Assembly: GCF_011075055.1 (NCBI RefSeq)
Contig: NC_058152.1
Location: 7,440,001 to 7,504,000, forward strand
Reading direction: 5' to 3'
Length of the DNA stretch: 64,000 bases
Source of the DNA: Mangifera indica
Taxonomy: Eukaryota > Streptophyta > Magnoliopsida > Sapindales > Anacardiaceae
Below, in pieces: positions 12,230-25,429 of the stretch; the stretch's first letter is position 1; the number at the start of each line of letters is the position of its first letter. A model generated the notes under the pieces. That model ran no database searches. It worked only from the letters and a program-made list of their open reading frames with translations, and was not told the origin of the DNA. Position numbers and translations under genes: made by a program.

Positions 12230-14880
12230 AAGAGGGGTGGTTATGACAAACTCGAGAGATAAGTTATGGTTCAAGATTAAGGTGTTGACATTAGGTTTAA
12301 CCCTTATAAGTTCCTTTTTATTACAGGCTTTCGCTTTAGTCGTTTGATGGATATTAACTTACATTTTCCATTGATTACTAGACATAGGCTTTAAAATACA
12401 TATTTCGACTGGGAGTAGTTAATGTAATACAATGATTTGAATTGTGTATTCTAATAGAGGCCTTGGGGGGAAGACAATTATGATGCAATGAAGTTAGCCT
12501 TGCTTCATTATCTTTACCTATGGTTATTGAGAAGTGACAATAGGAAAACAATCTTCACTTAGCAAATCATATGGATAGATCCAATGCATATTTGTTAGTT
12601 GTATGGGTGTGGTAGATGACGTATATTCGATATGTGATTGCATTGATGGACTATGTGTGGTGTTTGGCACCACCAAGAAGAAGGTTACCTTTCAATACAA
12701 TATAGGATTCTTGTTGGCTTTCTAGGTAGGTGTATCCTTTAGTAATTTAAAATATATTTGTGATTAAAACAAAAATGATTTACTATGGTTGTAATTTATG
12801 AAAATAATACATTGAATTTGATATTATAGTAATGGATATACAAGATGTTGGACATACTAAAGAGTTGGGTGGATTACATGTCACTATCAACGTGTCAACA
12901 TATGTTGAGGTGGTGTATGAGAGACATCTTGAGATAGGATGACATTAGAACTATCTTTAGCGAAGATGTGATAAGCAATTCTTAACAACTATTTGTTATT
13001 AATTAATAATATATATTACTTAGACATAATGATGTTAATCTAATGAACATGATGATTTTAATTTCTTATTAGTTTTATCTTCGGTTGAGAAGGTTGAAGG
13101 TTGGTATAATGACATCAATCATTATATGGGAATTTCAAATAGCCAATCATTTTCCTTAACATCCTTTTCATTAAAAGCAATATTTGCTTCTCCTGATGTT
13201 GCTTCTCTAGTTGTCACTCCAGCTTTTATCGAGACCCTTGTTTAACCCTTACCACCAAACCCATTTCACCTAAGGTCCTCATCATGGCCTCTGCCACTGA
13301 ACCTATTTCACCTAAGGCCTTCATCGTGCCCTCTGTCATTGAGCTTATTTCACTCAAGGTCCCTATTATGCCCTATACAATTAAGTCCACCATGGTTAAG
13401 CCCTATACTAGTGCACATGAGGCCTGCATGTGTTACTTTGATATTGTCTTAGTTTGATGGGGCAATCTTATCTTAGATAGTTTAAGGCTAGGATGACTCA
13501 TATGGAAACTAAGATAACTCGTATAAAGGCCAGACTTAGTCATCTAAAGGCTCTTACACTAGGGAAAGATACTACTATGTAGGGGAAAAAGCTAAAGAAT
13601 TTTTATTTACATAATAATTTCATATGCAAAACTGGTGTCAAAATATAATATTTTATATATTGTTATAACCTTGTAATAATGATGATAGATCGTTGACAAA
13701 AGGTCCCATATTGACATGTCTTCTGAAAGATGAGGTAAGTACTTAATTGTTACAAAATCCCGAGGGTGATATTTCTGAAATATGTTGAATAATTGTTTAA
13801 TCATGATTGTTGATATTATGATAACATCCTGAAGGTGATGAAAAATCATCAAAGAGAGATCTTATATTGACATCTGTTTTGATAAGAGAGGTAAATGCAA
13901 TGTTGTTTGTATACATTGTCGTCTTAGTAAAATACTATGATTAATTTATTACTGATAATTGTTAATTGTTAATCTTGTTACAGAATATTGGCGATGAGGC
14001 ATCATCTTTGGAAGGTTCCTTATTTACACCTTCTCTGATGGTTCAAGTCGGTACTATATTGTTTGTGAGTACCTGGTTCCCAAGTTAATCTAATATGTCG
14101 ATTAACTATTTAGGTGTCATCATTATAAATTTTTAATTATTCTACCTAGCAGATGTCTCCTCGAGTGACATTAAAGAGGTGATTGACATTGCCTCTTAAG
14201 GGGATGAGGTGGTTGAGATCTCATCATAGGGAGAGTAAGTCAAGGTATGTAAATATCAATAACGGTTTTCATTTTGATTAAAACAATCAAAACCATCTTA
14301 TTTATTTATAGTTTATATGTCTTAACATTAGCTTATCTAGAAGTCTCACGTGGTCGATCTGACCTTCTTAGAAGATTTCTTAGTCATTGGACCTGTCGTA
14401 TAGAATGTATATAAATAAATTCGGAAGTACCATTACTATAATTTTTAATGACATATTATTATGTGACATTATCTTCACACATATCAAGAATGAATTGTGA
14501 AGAAAGGTCCAAGAACGCAATAAAGGAGGCATTTTGTGTGCTTATTGACCATCGATCGTGAGGAAGCTTTGATAAAATGGTATAAAAATGGTACACTCTT
14601 AGAGTAGAAAGATGTCTACAACATCAGTTTGAGGACTAACTCTTCTTTTTAGGGCATGATTATGAACAAGACAAGATAGTTGTCTGACAAGGTCAATTGA
14701 CTATGTCCATTAACTTCTTTTGTTAGTATAAAATACTATAAATATCTCTAATTTTTTTTTCTATTTACAACATGTGGATTCACTTTTAAGACTATTGCGT
14801 CAGTGCCAACATGACATTGTGATGAGGTCTATCAAAATTAGATGATCGTTTACACTTTTTTTGATGTACATCTCTCTATA
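12230..14880 (+). pseudogene. DUF1985/ULP1-like gene of KI-MULE B, catalytic end missing
   Basis: The DUF1985-type part is recognisable: MTNSRDKLWFKIKVLTLG near 12245 and RPWGEDNYDAMKLALLHY near 12455, better preserved in places than copy A. A Pro/Ser-rich section with degenerate repeats (cctatttcacctaaggcc-like, about 13255-13400) follows. The block matching the start of copy A's catalytic end is present near 14765-14875 (cacgtggattcgtttttgag versus catgtggattcacttttaag). The sequence then passes directly into the downstream AT-rich spacer, so the His and Cys blocks seen in copy A at 6800-7180 are absent. Numerous stops occur; it is not translatable. Confidence 0.65.
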
Positions 14881-15379
14881 TCTGTGATTTGACTCATATG
14901 TTATATGTGTTTGTATCTCTATATGACTGTGATTTGACTTATACACATTTATATGTTTGTGTATCAACTTATACGTGTTTATCCATTTATATGTTATATT
15001 TGGTTATATATATAAACTAATATCGAGCAGGCAAGTAAACCAAAATATATATATATATATTTGCAAATAGATGTATGAAAGAAACATTGACATTAATAAT
15101 AATACATCTTCATAACAACTACAATCACAAATTTTAGAGCTATATAAACAAAATAAATTTTACAACTGCATAAACAAAATAAAATAGAAGGTCAAGCTAG
15201 GTGTTATAAAGTGTGTCATTGTCTCTTACCTTTTTCTCTTATTACAGAACCTAATGATATGGAGGTAGATGTTAAAACATGGCTCTTACAATTTAGTCTC
15301 GTATATCTAGGTTTCTTATGTTGATTGCAAACTTGTTGTTCAACATTCTCACCTTGCAAAACATGTCTGTTTTTATTAG

Positions 15380-15750
15380 ATAGATTACCCACTCAAGGAT
15401 GATTGACGAATATGAATAACTATTACATCTTTAGCATGCAACTAATCTGATTGATTCTTTAATGGACTAATAGCTTCCATGTATACCACATGATAAAATA
15501 TAGTGCTGTAATAAGAATACACCTAGTGATAACAAGTTGAGAGCTTCATATATGTTATTGCAGTGATGACATGCTTAGAAGGAATCAATGAAAGTTAAAA
15601 ATTTTGACACATACATGTCTTCTTCTTAAGGTCCACCAAATCGGTACATTAGCCATTGCCTAAAACCTTGTATTATTGAGTAGTAATTGAATGCACTTAT
15701 AAGTTTAAAGACTTGTCCATATGCTTGACAATCTTTTCTTTTGCTTATGG
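15380..15750 (-). pseudogene. SWIM zinc-finger exon of the KI-MULE B transposase
   Basis: On the minus strand the frame reads VDLKKKTCMCQNF, a stop, LSLIPSKHVITAI, then YMEAISP. This matches the C-terminal SWIM zinc finger (CxC...CxH) of MURA transposases, which helps bind DNA in that family. The third metal ligand is lost: the usual PCKH is PSKH. One in-frame stop replaces the residue before LS. The core exon of the same transposase lies at 18290-19929, separated by an insertion. Confidence 0.8.
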
Positions 15751-15759
15751 TGTTATTTG

Positions 15760-18140
15760 GTTAGTAGTAATAACCCCCTTCCAAAAGTACTGTCCTCCGA
15801 AGTAAAGTGTCACTAAATTGCTTACTTCAAGCATTCATTTAATTTAAAACATTTAAATTAGCTTCAAACATTTGCATAAAACTTCAATTATTAAACTTCA
15901 TAAATAACTAGAATGCCCTTTATTAAAACTGTCTTAAAAGTGTACCAAAAGATATCTATAGAAAACATAAATTGAAAACATAATAGGTTTAGTCAAATAC
16001 ATAGGCAATTTGAAGTTAAAATGTCATATAAAACTTTAAGAAAACTAAATGATAGAAATGCCCTCGAAATCCTACACTTTTTAACCGTCGTTTATCCTGT
16101 AATCATCACGATCATCTGTACTTACACATAAGTAAGGGAAGTAAGTGATGAAATACTCGGTAAATAGGAGACTCTACTGATAAATTTTACTAAAATCCCT
16201 AAAATGCCTTCAATCTCGACCCATATTAACATTGCCATCCAGAGTCAATATTAAACTCCTTTGTGAATGATGGTGAGTCCTATGTACTATCTATGTGCTC
16301 ATACTAAACTCTAAGGACTATCTAGGTTGTATATCATAACTCTCAAGTCAAACTATATCCCTTTCGATCACTAAGGAACCACTCCATCAGATTCCTATCT
16401 AGCGTGACCATATTAGATTCAATGGAAGTATCTAAATCTAAAAGTTGTAACTGAAGCCGAATAGTAGGTTGATTGATCTGGATCGAATACAAAGATTTAC
16501 ACTTTGGCACTGTAAGCTATTTTTTTGGTTTCATTACACCAACTGTATTTTAACTAGGCTCTGCTGTGAGCATATACCTTATTACAGATGGTGTAGTGAC
16601 TTTATACTCACGGTGTCCTTTCATAACAATCCTATGATGTTTAGCATGCATGCATCTCGAGTCTTTATTTAACCCAACTCGCTTTCGCTTCCACCTAACA
16701 ATATATCTAGTGCCATATTATAACTTGACTCTTAGCCACATGGGATACTATTACATACTCGAAATCTCTATATTGTTACCCAAGACAACCCTTAAATTCT
16801 CAACGTAATTCCCTTTCACTTTCTGTTATTCTGTTTTATACACACGAGTGTGTGTCTATGGACACACAAAAGTGTGGCTCATTATTCCCAAGCAAATGGC
16901 TACTTTTCATGGCACTTTCCTGTGTGTTAAATTTCCTACACACAAGAGCACGTGCCCTAACTAACATAGGTGTGTGCGCCTTCAGCTATCTATTTTAATT
17001 TCTTTTTCTGTTCCCTTCTTGACTACATTGCTTCTCAGGGGTATTATAGTCATTTCACCTTACCCACAGTTGTGTTTAAGCTATACATAGGAATTTTATG
17101 TAATATAGTTAACTGTTAATAGGTGACGTTATCTGATAGTTGTTGGAATATTGAAATACCTAACCTGGATCCTAACATTTATGCATATGGGCATGTATCC
17201 CATACCATTTGACCATGTGGCGAGCACAAAAAATAGATCAAGGAACCCTAATTTTGATATCTATTCCATTTTCAATCATTCCAATACTATCTACTTAATA
17301 TCCTTGGCATAGAGGTATGGCTAGCACATCAATACAACATAATCAATATGCTAACAATGATCATAACTCATAAATCAATCAACTTGCTCAATCAAAAACC
17401 AATCATTAAACTCTAGAAGCAGTTATAAACATATACCTATCTTTCGCTCTAACCTCATCATATTATAATATAGTCTTTGTGATTTCACACACAAGTAACA
17501 CATATAAACCAAATCAAATAGGCTCATCATCACGACAATAAGTAGGGTTATACATATATTTTGTCTAACTCATCATCCTAACCATACTTTCTCAATATAA
17601 CATGTTAAAGAAAATGCACACTAATAAACTCAAATTTTTGTACGTATATAACATAATATCAGAGGCATGTTTCTTAATTCAATCCTTCATAATACTTAAA
17701 CTTGAATTACAATATCCTTACTTACCTTAACTCCACAAAAAATAGTGCACAAATAAACTATTTTCTTTTTAGAATCATTGTCAATTAGGTTGTCGAGAAG
17801 TGTTGCTGGAGCTATCAAACGAAAGCTAGATGATTAAGCTTTCTCACATATTCAATTTCTAAAGGTTTCTTGGTTTAGGGATTATGAAATTGTAATCCCA
17901 AAAATGTAGCAATGTGTCATATATAAACTAAAAATACGTTACTTACATAGAGATGTGTGTTCAAAGAACATGGCCGTGTGTAACTTAATTTTGAATTCAT
18001 GTAGAAATCAATCTAATCCAACTAATATGACATGACACATAGGCATGACCTTTCCATACACGACTATCATATTTTGACTTTCAAATTATGCTAATTCATG
18101 CAAAAAGACTATTTAACCCTTAAGACGTACCTGTAGTTGT
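15760..18140. mobile_element. Unclassified 2.4-kb insert in KI-MULE B, LTR-element-like
   Basis: This block has no counterpart in copy A. It shows no convincing reading frame. Features include a cluster of cacacgagtgtgtg / cacacaaaagtgtgg / acacacaagagcacgtg motifs at about 16840-16985. A mosaic of moderately GC-rich tracts, such as gtaagggaagtaagtgatg near 16130, resembles long terminal repeats or untranslated parts of plant Ty3/gypsy elements. No bounding TG...CA pair or target duplication could be fixed, so both ends and the class are uncertain. Confidence 0.4.
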
Positions 18141-18289
18141 TACACCGGTGTAAACATATAAAATTTTTAAAAACATTAACACATTTGGTAAGCAATAATT
18201 AAGTATAAGTATACATAAACATAGCGATAACAAATAATATTATTAAAAATAAATTTACTAGTGTGATTTCTCCTCTTGTAGAACTATTC

Positions 18290-19929
18290 CTATAAGATAC
18301 GCTTTATAAACTATACCAACATAGTAATGAGCAAACCCTAAGCATGTCTGACAAGTGCATTGAATGACTCAGCGACATTGATAATCATTATATTGCACCT
18401 ATAACCTAGGAAGTATGCCTTTATCTATCAATTATAACCCACCTTATTTAGGTAAGCTCTTACATCATGATGCATACTAAATAATGCCTCTATTGTCTAC
18501 CAAAACTCAGAGTCTATATATGCCTTCACTGTTTTCCAATACAATATGCAAAATTTGCACTTTTCTTGTACTTTGATTGCATGTTACATTAAAGGTAATG
18601 ACAACAATGTCTATAGTATACATCTAGGAAGACTTTAGCCATTGTAGAGATGATATTGACATGTCAATTTGAAATTATTGGTAACTTTAGTACCTCACCA
18701 ATATAATCCTTATGTTTTGTCAAAAACCAAGACCAATTTTTATGCTCTTCCTTACCTTCCACACTAAAAGTCAATAGGTAGATCTAATTATTCCCATAAA
18801 ATAGTGCAACAATAAATAATTAGCCTAAATATCTACCTTTTAAGAAGGGAACATCAATGCAAATAACTAAACTAGTGTGTTGGAATGCACAGATATTGTA
18901 ACCCAAAGCCATGTAAAAGTATTGAAATCATTGCTTCTTATCAATTTGTATATAAATCACTGTCTCTAGATTACAATGCACTAAATTGTAGTAATAATTT
19001 GGCAACAACAAGAATAACTTTTTTGGTATGCCCCTCAATACTTGTAGTGCCTAATTTCTCACTCACTATGCTATACATATGATATATCGATTTTATACCA
19101 ATTAGTGATGTCGATAATGATCTTCTTAGGTCAATAAAAATGATCTACCAATACAAATCTTGTCCTTAATATTTGGCCGAAAGATCGAACCCCAACTTGC
19201 CTATGATATGACATTATTTGATCTTTATAAGATATGTGGTCGGTATCTAGACAACACAGTTTGAAGCAAACACTATCTCCAATCTTTGTTACCCATGCAC
19301 ATCATTTTCATTGTTTATGATGACATATAGCCTCCCATTTAGCTTTGTTTGACTTGTGCACTCTCTACTGATATCCATTCTCAATAGCATGTTGGCTAAA
19401 TGCATTAATCAAATGATTTTTACTTCGATATAAAACATAAACTTTAAAAGAATCATTATCTCTCTACACTCCATGACTAGTGAAAGTGGATATAGATGAC
19501 AGGCTAGGAAATTTGGGTAGCTAATGAAATGCATCATCTGGAACATTCTTGACATTTGAACCTATATTTTCAATGGTACCATTTAGAGGATTTGCATGCT
19601 GGAAACTACTTGTACCTCTTATATCATAGTTAACATGTGTCTTTTCTTTCAAAACTACTTTATTGATAAAAAATATCATCTATTACCTTCCCATCAAAGG
19701 CACTTCAATTTGGAACTTTCTCTTAATTACCATAGACCTATTTCTTTACACTATACAATACATTAACCTGAATATAATTTAAATATGCAAAGTTTCCTCA
19801 CCAAATTCTTGTTTTTGATTGAAACTGACATTTTGAAGCCTTGCTAAACCATCATCATGATCTTATGCATAACTATTAAATTCACCTCTTTGTAAACCAT
19901 CATTGTGTTATACCTTATAACCTTGCTCT
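18290..19929 (-). pseudogene. MURA-type transposase core of KI-MULE B (decayed)
   Basis: The minus strand parallels copy A block by block: the region matching NIMTTNIAKS near 18390-18345, the catalytic core around 18600-18900, and LRGTPEE-like and ALGYNICAF-like blocks around 19060-18880. The N-terminal part near 19480-19900 has extra short inserts relative to copy A. Frameshifts and stops are dense. At 19930 the 5' end is cut by a copia LTR, so the start codon region is missing or displaced. Confidence 0.75.
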
Positions 19930-20985
19930 TGAAAGATTAGGTGATGACAATAAATGCAAAACAAACATACATGTTAAAAGAGAAAGAATCAAAACATGCA
20001 TTTATGAAAAAGAGAAAGGATAATGATTTTACCTATTCCTTTGCTTCTTATATGGATATAAAATGATGGAATGAGTCTCTAAATTACAAGACATCCAACA
20101 AAAGTTCACCACCAAGCCAAAAAACCACCTTTATTGTTAGGTAGAGAGAAGGGAGAGAGATTTGCAATTTTAGTAAAAGAATTTTAGTTTAAAATAGACT
20201 AACTCTCTTTTAAATGAACTAACTTCATTCTTTTTTAATGGTGGTTAACTATAGTTTTCTGAAATTCTACTTTTGGCCCATCAAAATATTGATTTAATGA
20301 TTTGTCATACATATATATATCTAAAATATTTTAGCCACATTAATTCCATCTCACTAACACCTAAACTTTTAAGATATTATCTTCGCACCCATATAATATT
20401 TTATATTATTCTTATTATCCTTCAAATGGTTCTAGTCAATCTTGGATAATTAATTCTATTTCTTGTAAGTTTGGTTTATTGGTATGACCTTTTAGATTCA
20501 TCGTGGCATAGTTGTGAACATTTTTTGTATCGGATTTGACTAAGACATCTTAAGTTCAAGGATTACTCTGTACATTAGTACGATCTTATCATAAGTTATT
20601 GACTATGATTGAATGACCATGTGGCTTATCATTATTCGTCATGTTTGAAAATAGGTCTCTAACTATTAATCCATACTAATTCTTAATGACTTGACCATCA
20701 TTGTCACCTGCACTAATGTCATCTCATGACATTCAACGAAAATATTTAGTATACCTACTATGTGATATAATTGTTCAATTTATATCACCTCCTTAGGGAC
20801 ACAATTCGATGATTCAGTTTGTATTAAGTGAGTCATCCAGACTATTCATATACATACTTTATATTATTATAAACTAAAGGAAACAACTTATGCATATGAA
20901 CAAATGAACTACTTCTTTATTAATAAATTATTTAGAAGTTATATATAAGATGAAATGTTGTAAAACTAACAATACAAATAGTTTC
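19930..20985 (-). repeat. 3' LTR of copia element 1
   Basis: Read on the minus strand, the LTR starts just after aaatgggagttttg (the polypurine tract, about 20990-21004) with tgtatgcctt and ends ...ctttca at 19930. It shares long stretches with the LTR at 52979-55776, including gtctggatgactca and the block around aaaggataataa. Compared with that LTR it lacks a roughly 0.5-kb middle portion, which is where the foldback element sits in the other copy. Confidence 0.75.
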
Positions 20986-21009
20986 TAAGGCATACATTGA
21001 CAAAACTCC

Positions 21010-23990
21010 CATTTACTCTAGAGTCATTACTATTGTATCGCATACCCATCTTCTCAAAATGCTAGTCTAATTGCTTCAGTGTCATCGCCTTAGTAGGTTA
21101 GTAATGTTATTTGCTGATGGTGTTTTCTGAATTATGATTTATCTAGTGCTAATGAATTCTTTTAAAATATGATATTTTTGTTGAATATGTTTAGACTTCT
21201 GATGCACCATTAGTTCATTTGCCTGTGCAATAACATCGATATTATCATATAACATGGTTATCAAATAAGCCATCTTTAGAAACATATCTAGTTTGGATAT
21301 GAACTTGTGCATCCATACAACATTTTTTACAGCTTCTGAAACAATAAATTCAACTTCTAAAGTGGAGTTAGTTGTGATTGATTATTTGAAACTCTTCTAA
21401 CTAATTGTACCCTATTACAAATAAAAATGAACCCTGATGTAGACTTTCTATCATTAATTTTTTGATTAGAAATTTGAGTATTCTTGAATGTTTAACTCTG
21501 AAATCCCATAACTCAGAATAAGATTTTTAGTTCTTCTTAAGTACTTAAGGATTGATTTTATAGTTGACCAATGTTTCTCCTTTAGATTGGCCCGAAGTCT
21601 ACTCTTATCACTTAACAAATGCTATATTAAGCCTTGTACATAGCACTGCATACATAAGTCTGCTTACAGTTGAAGCATAAGGCACATTATGCATATGCTG
21701 CCGCTCTTCATCAGTCTTTAGACCTGTATCTTTAGAAAGATGAAAACTGTAAGTGAAAGTCATCTTTTCGAGTTTTCCATGTTGAACCTTTTCAATAACT
21801 TTTCTATGTACAAATTTTGGAATAATCAAATTATCCTTTTTGTTTTATCTTTATAGATACGAATTCCAATGACATATGTAATATCTCCCAAATCGTTCAT
21901 TGAGAAGGTTCTAGACAACTAGATCTTGACGTCATTCATCATGTTAGTGTCATTACCTATTAGTATATGTCATCTATATATAAGATGAGAAATGTAACAA
22001 CATGATCCTTAACCCATTTTTGAACACAGGGTTTATCTAGATTCTTTTCGAAACTAAACGATTTGATTATTTCATCAAATCGAATATTCTAGCTTTTAGG
22101 AACTTGTTTCAATCCATGATTAGGCCGATACAACTTGGATACTTTATGTCTTTCAGAAATGGATACAAAACCTATGGGTTGTTTCATATATATATTTTCC
22201 TCAATGAATCCATTGAGGAACGAGGTCTTGACATCCATTTGTCAAATTTCATAATCATAGTATATTGTAATAGCTAGAAATTTTCAAATGGATTGAATCA
22301 TAACTACCTATTTCTAAGTATAACCCTTCGTTACTAGTCATGCCTTATAGGTTTCCATTTGTCCATCCTTGTCAATCTTTTTCCTGAAGACCCACTTACA
22401 GCTAATATGAACAATTCCTTCTAGCTGATCAATAAATGTCTAGACTTGATTAACATGCATGGATTCTATTTCAAAATTCATTGTTTCTAGCCATCTACCT
22501 GAATCAATATCTTGTATTGCTTTCTCATAGCTTCTAGGATCATTATTATGATTTATTTCTCCACTAAGTAAGATTCAAAATATAGTTTATGAAGAAATTT
22601 GTATCTTTCTAGAGGCTTGGATACTCTAGAAGATCTTTAAACTAGAATTAGTACATGAAATGTAGAGGTTTATTAACATGACTCTTCTAGCTTAGCCTGT
22701 TTGATCTGAGGCTCTTCAAAATTTTTTTTTTAGCTCTATTTTTTTCTTATACCTCCTTCTTGTAAGAAGTAATTCTCTAAGAAATGTGTATTTCTATTAA
22801 TTTAAATTCTTTGATCAGACAAGAAGTAAAAGTAATATCCTAAACAATTTTTAGGATATCTTAGGAACTAAGCCTTTTTAGACTTGACATTTAACTTATT
22901 GGTTTTAATTAATTTAACATAAGGTAGACTTTCCAAATTTTAAGATAATTGACACTAAAAGGCTTACCATAACACATCTCATATGATGTTTTTTGAACTG
23001 ATTTGGATGGTACTCTATTCAAAATATGTGTAACATTAAGCAATGCGTATCCGTATAATGATGTTGGTAAGTTCGTAAAACTTATCATAGATTGTACTAT
23101 ATCTAATAACTTATGATTCCTCATTTTTAATACACCATTATGTTGTGGTGTCTACAGAGGAGTCATTTGGGATATGATTCCATTTTCCTTCAGGTAGTCT
23201 CAAAATTCCATATTCAAATATTCTCCTCCATGATTTGATTGTAGGGTTTTAATATTCTTTTCGAATTGTTTCTCCACTTCATTTTTTAATTCCTTGAACT
23301 TTTTGAAGGATTCAATTTTGTATTTCATTAAATACACATATCTATACCTTGAATAATCGTTGGTAAAGGTGATGAAGTATTGAAAACCACCTCTCACCAT
23401 TTCACCAAATGACCTGTATACATTAGAATGTATTAGTTCCAGTAGTTTTTTTTATCTTTCCCTTTTACCTTTAAAGGGTGATTTGGTCATTTTTCCTTGA
23501 AGGCAATATTCACAAGTTGGATAAGGTTTAAAACCCAGTGAATTTCTTTGCCAACTAAAGAATTTCCAAAATGAATCAAACATTCATTACCATTGAACTA
23601 CACATTGTAATAATTTTTACATAAGATAGATACAGAAATTATATTTCTAGTAGCTTTAGCAAAATACAAAACTCTGTACAATCTCAAAGATGTCTTGATG
23701 GAAGCCTCAAAGAATGATCCCTTATAGCTTCAATTGTAACTCTTGCTCTATTGGCCATCTTCAAAATGACTTCATTCTTTAACAATACAGAACTATTCTA
23801 TAGGTCCTATAATGACACACATATGTGAGATCTAGCTGTTGAATCTAATAGCTAGATTTGATCATTTGAATTAACATTTAACTCAAATTCTATCACAAAA
23901 GGAAATATACCTACTTTCTTTTCTTTCAAATTCTGAAGGTATATTTTGTGATTAAATGAGCTGATTAATTTATTTTCTAACTAGGAATGG
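21010..23990 (-). pseudogene. Copia pol relic (integrase, RT, RNase H)
   Basis: In minus-strand order: the integrase core with MVRGGFQYFITFTNDYSRYR (near 23400-23340) and LQSNHGGEYLNMEF (near 23245-23200; family form RSDRGGEY, so the catalytic Asp of this motif is Asn). Then MRNHKLLDIVQSMISFTNLP and HILNRVPSKSVQKTSYEM, the RT region (about 22500-21900), and the RNase H connection DTGLKTDEERQHMHNVPYAS (about 21720-21660). Many stops and frameshifts are present; it is not functional. Confidence 0.85.
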
Positions 23991-23995
23991 ATTAG

Positions 23996-24121
23996 AGGCA
24001 TCAAATTGAAAGTGGAACATACTGTGCAATTTTCAAACTTGGGCATATACGACCTCTAGGGCATCAAATTGAAAGTGGAATATATTGTGCAGTTTTCAGA
24101 CTTGGGCATATTCGACCTTTG
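23996..24121. repeat. 63-base tandem duplication
   Basis: Two adjacent copies of a 63-base unit (23996-24058 and 24059-24121), both containing gcatcaaattgaaagtggaa and cttgggcatat. They differ at a handful of bases, so the duplication is not recent. It marks the junction between copia element 1 and the Athila-like sequence. Confidence 0.85.
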
Positions 24122-25428
24122 GAGGTTCAGTAGAGCTTTTCATGTCCTTAGAGTTTTGCAATAAGAAAAAGGCCTACTTGGCATTTGAAGTAGATCTCCT
24201 GAGCTTTTTGAACAGGGCTTACAAGATCAAATCCAATTCATTTGGGTTGTCAAACTTTGGATCAAAGTTAGAAGATCCAATGCCATCACTATTTGGGCAT
24301 GGTTCAGTAATTAGACCATAACTTGAGTTGTAAACGTCCAATTGGGATGATTCAAGATGCATTGAAATTCTCACTTCTAGGGCTACTAGTTTTATGAAGC
24401 ACCTAAACTCAAATTCAGTTTCTATCATATCCGACATTTGCTCATATATTCTAGCAGAAAATTTATCACTTTGAAAAAGAAGAGATTTGAATGCCTACAA
24501 ATTAGGAAATTGAGTTGTGCACAAAGTGTAGGTTTTTCTTAAGGCTTTCATGTTCTAAAAAATTTTAAGGAGAGACAAGAAAAGAGAATCACTTATTTTT
24601 TTTCTGAGGGTTAGCATGCTTGGCTAAGTTTTTTTCTTCAATTTGAGGTGATTTCAAACCCAAAACACAAGTTGATGGTGAAGTCAATTCAATAACATTA
24701 TTTCTTCAATTTTCTTAAGAAATTAATTCATGTTATTATGTTTAAATGATATTTAATGTTTGCTTTGTTTGATTTGAATAAGTCCTGTTGAATCAGTTAT
24801 ATCAACATCAACTGTTAGAATTAGGAAAAGGGTTACGTAACTAGTTTTTTTCCTAATCATTTGGTGGCAAATAGTGATACAAGATTGTGGACAAGCTTTC
24901 ATTTTATTGTTATGAATAATATGATTTAGGTTAAACATCTGAACTTGTGAGGTTGTTGTTTAAATCAATCTGATTCCTTAGTTGTTATTGCCGCCATTTT
25001 ATTAAATCTAAAGATCTTGTTTTAGGTTATCCAATGGTTAGATTTTAATGAGAGTTTGTACATTAGAAAGGAATTAAAGGAAATTTCAGGCAATAGAACT
25101 TGTTATTGCCTAAGATTGACAATTTTTTAGAAGGTGAAATAATGTTGCTATTGATTTAATCTATGAGTTGTAAGGGCAAGATTGAACCAAAAGATAAATT
25201 TTAAATATTGACTTTGTTTTAATTTAATTTTACTGTTCAAAGTTTTTATTAAATCAATTTGGAATTCAAGCCCCCTGTTTGAAGATATGTTTTTAATCAA
25301 TTTAAAAGTTAGCAATAAAATTGACTGCATTTCTTTGTGGGATTGACCTCTATTTGCCCTACCTATTTTCTTGTATCAAGTTAAAATAAAGTAACTAATT
25401 TTTGGTGTGTTTAACAACTACCAAAATT
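24122..25428 (+). repeat. Probable 5' LTR of the plus-strand Athila relic
   Basis: Non-coding DNA directly upstream of an Athila-type primer binding site. The final part (tgtgggattgacctctattt near 25345) is the pattern that precedes the PBS in Athila/Calypso elements. The left end is not identifiable and may extend into the 63-base duplication. Any frames here are short and unconvincing. Confidence 0.5.
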
Positions 25429-25429
25429 T

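Larger units (their letters stand above)
11085..19929. mobile_element. KAONASHI-type Mutator-like element, copy B (decayed)
   Basis: Same architecture as copy A: leader, plus-strand DUF1985/ULP1-like relic (12230-14880), then minus-strand transposase relic (SWIM exon 15380-15750 and core 18290-19929). The similarity to copy A is clear from about 11090 (gtgaccaaaatggctaataaggtt versus the block at 1950) through the transposase. It differs by lacking the ULP1 catalytic block, keeping the SWIM exon and carrying about 2.4 kb extra DNA at 15760-18140. The right end is interrupted at 19930 by a copia LTR. Confidence 0.75.
19930..23990 (-). mobile_element. Ty1/copia element 1, minus strand, 5' part missing
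   Basis: A copia relic with its 3' LTR on the left (19930 to about 20985) and pol to the right (21010-23990). It interrupts the KI-MULE B transposase. It belongs to the same family as the copia DNA at 50880-59178: the pol end, PPT and LTR start align closely between the two. Gag, PBS and 5' LTR are not recognised on the right, where a tandem duplication and Athila-like sequence begin. Confidence 0.8.
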
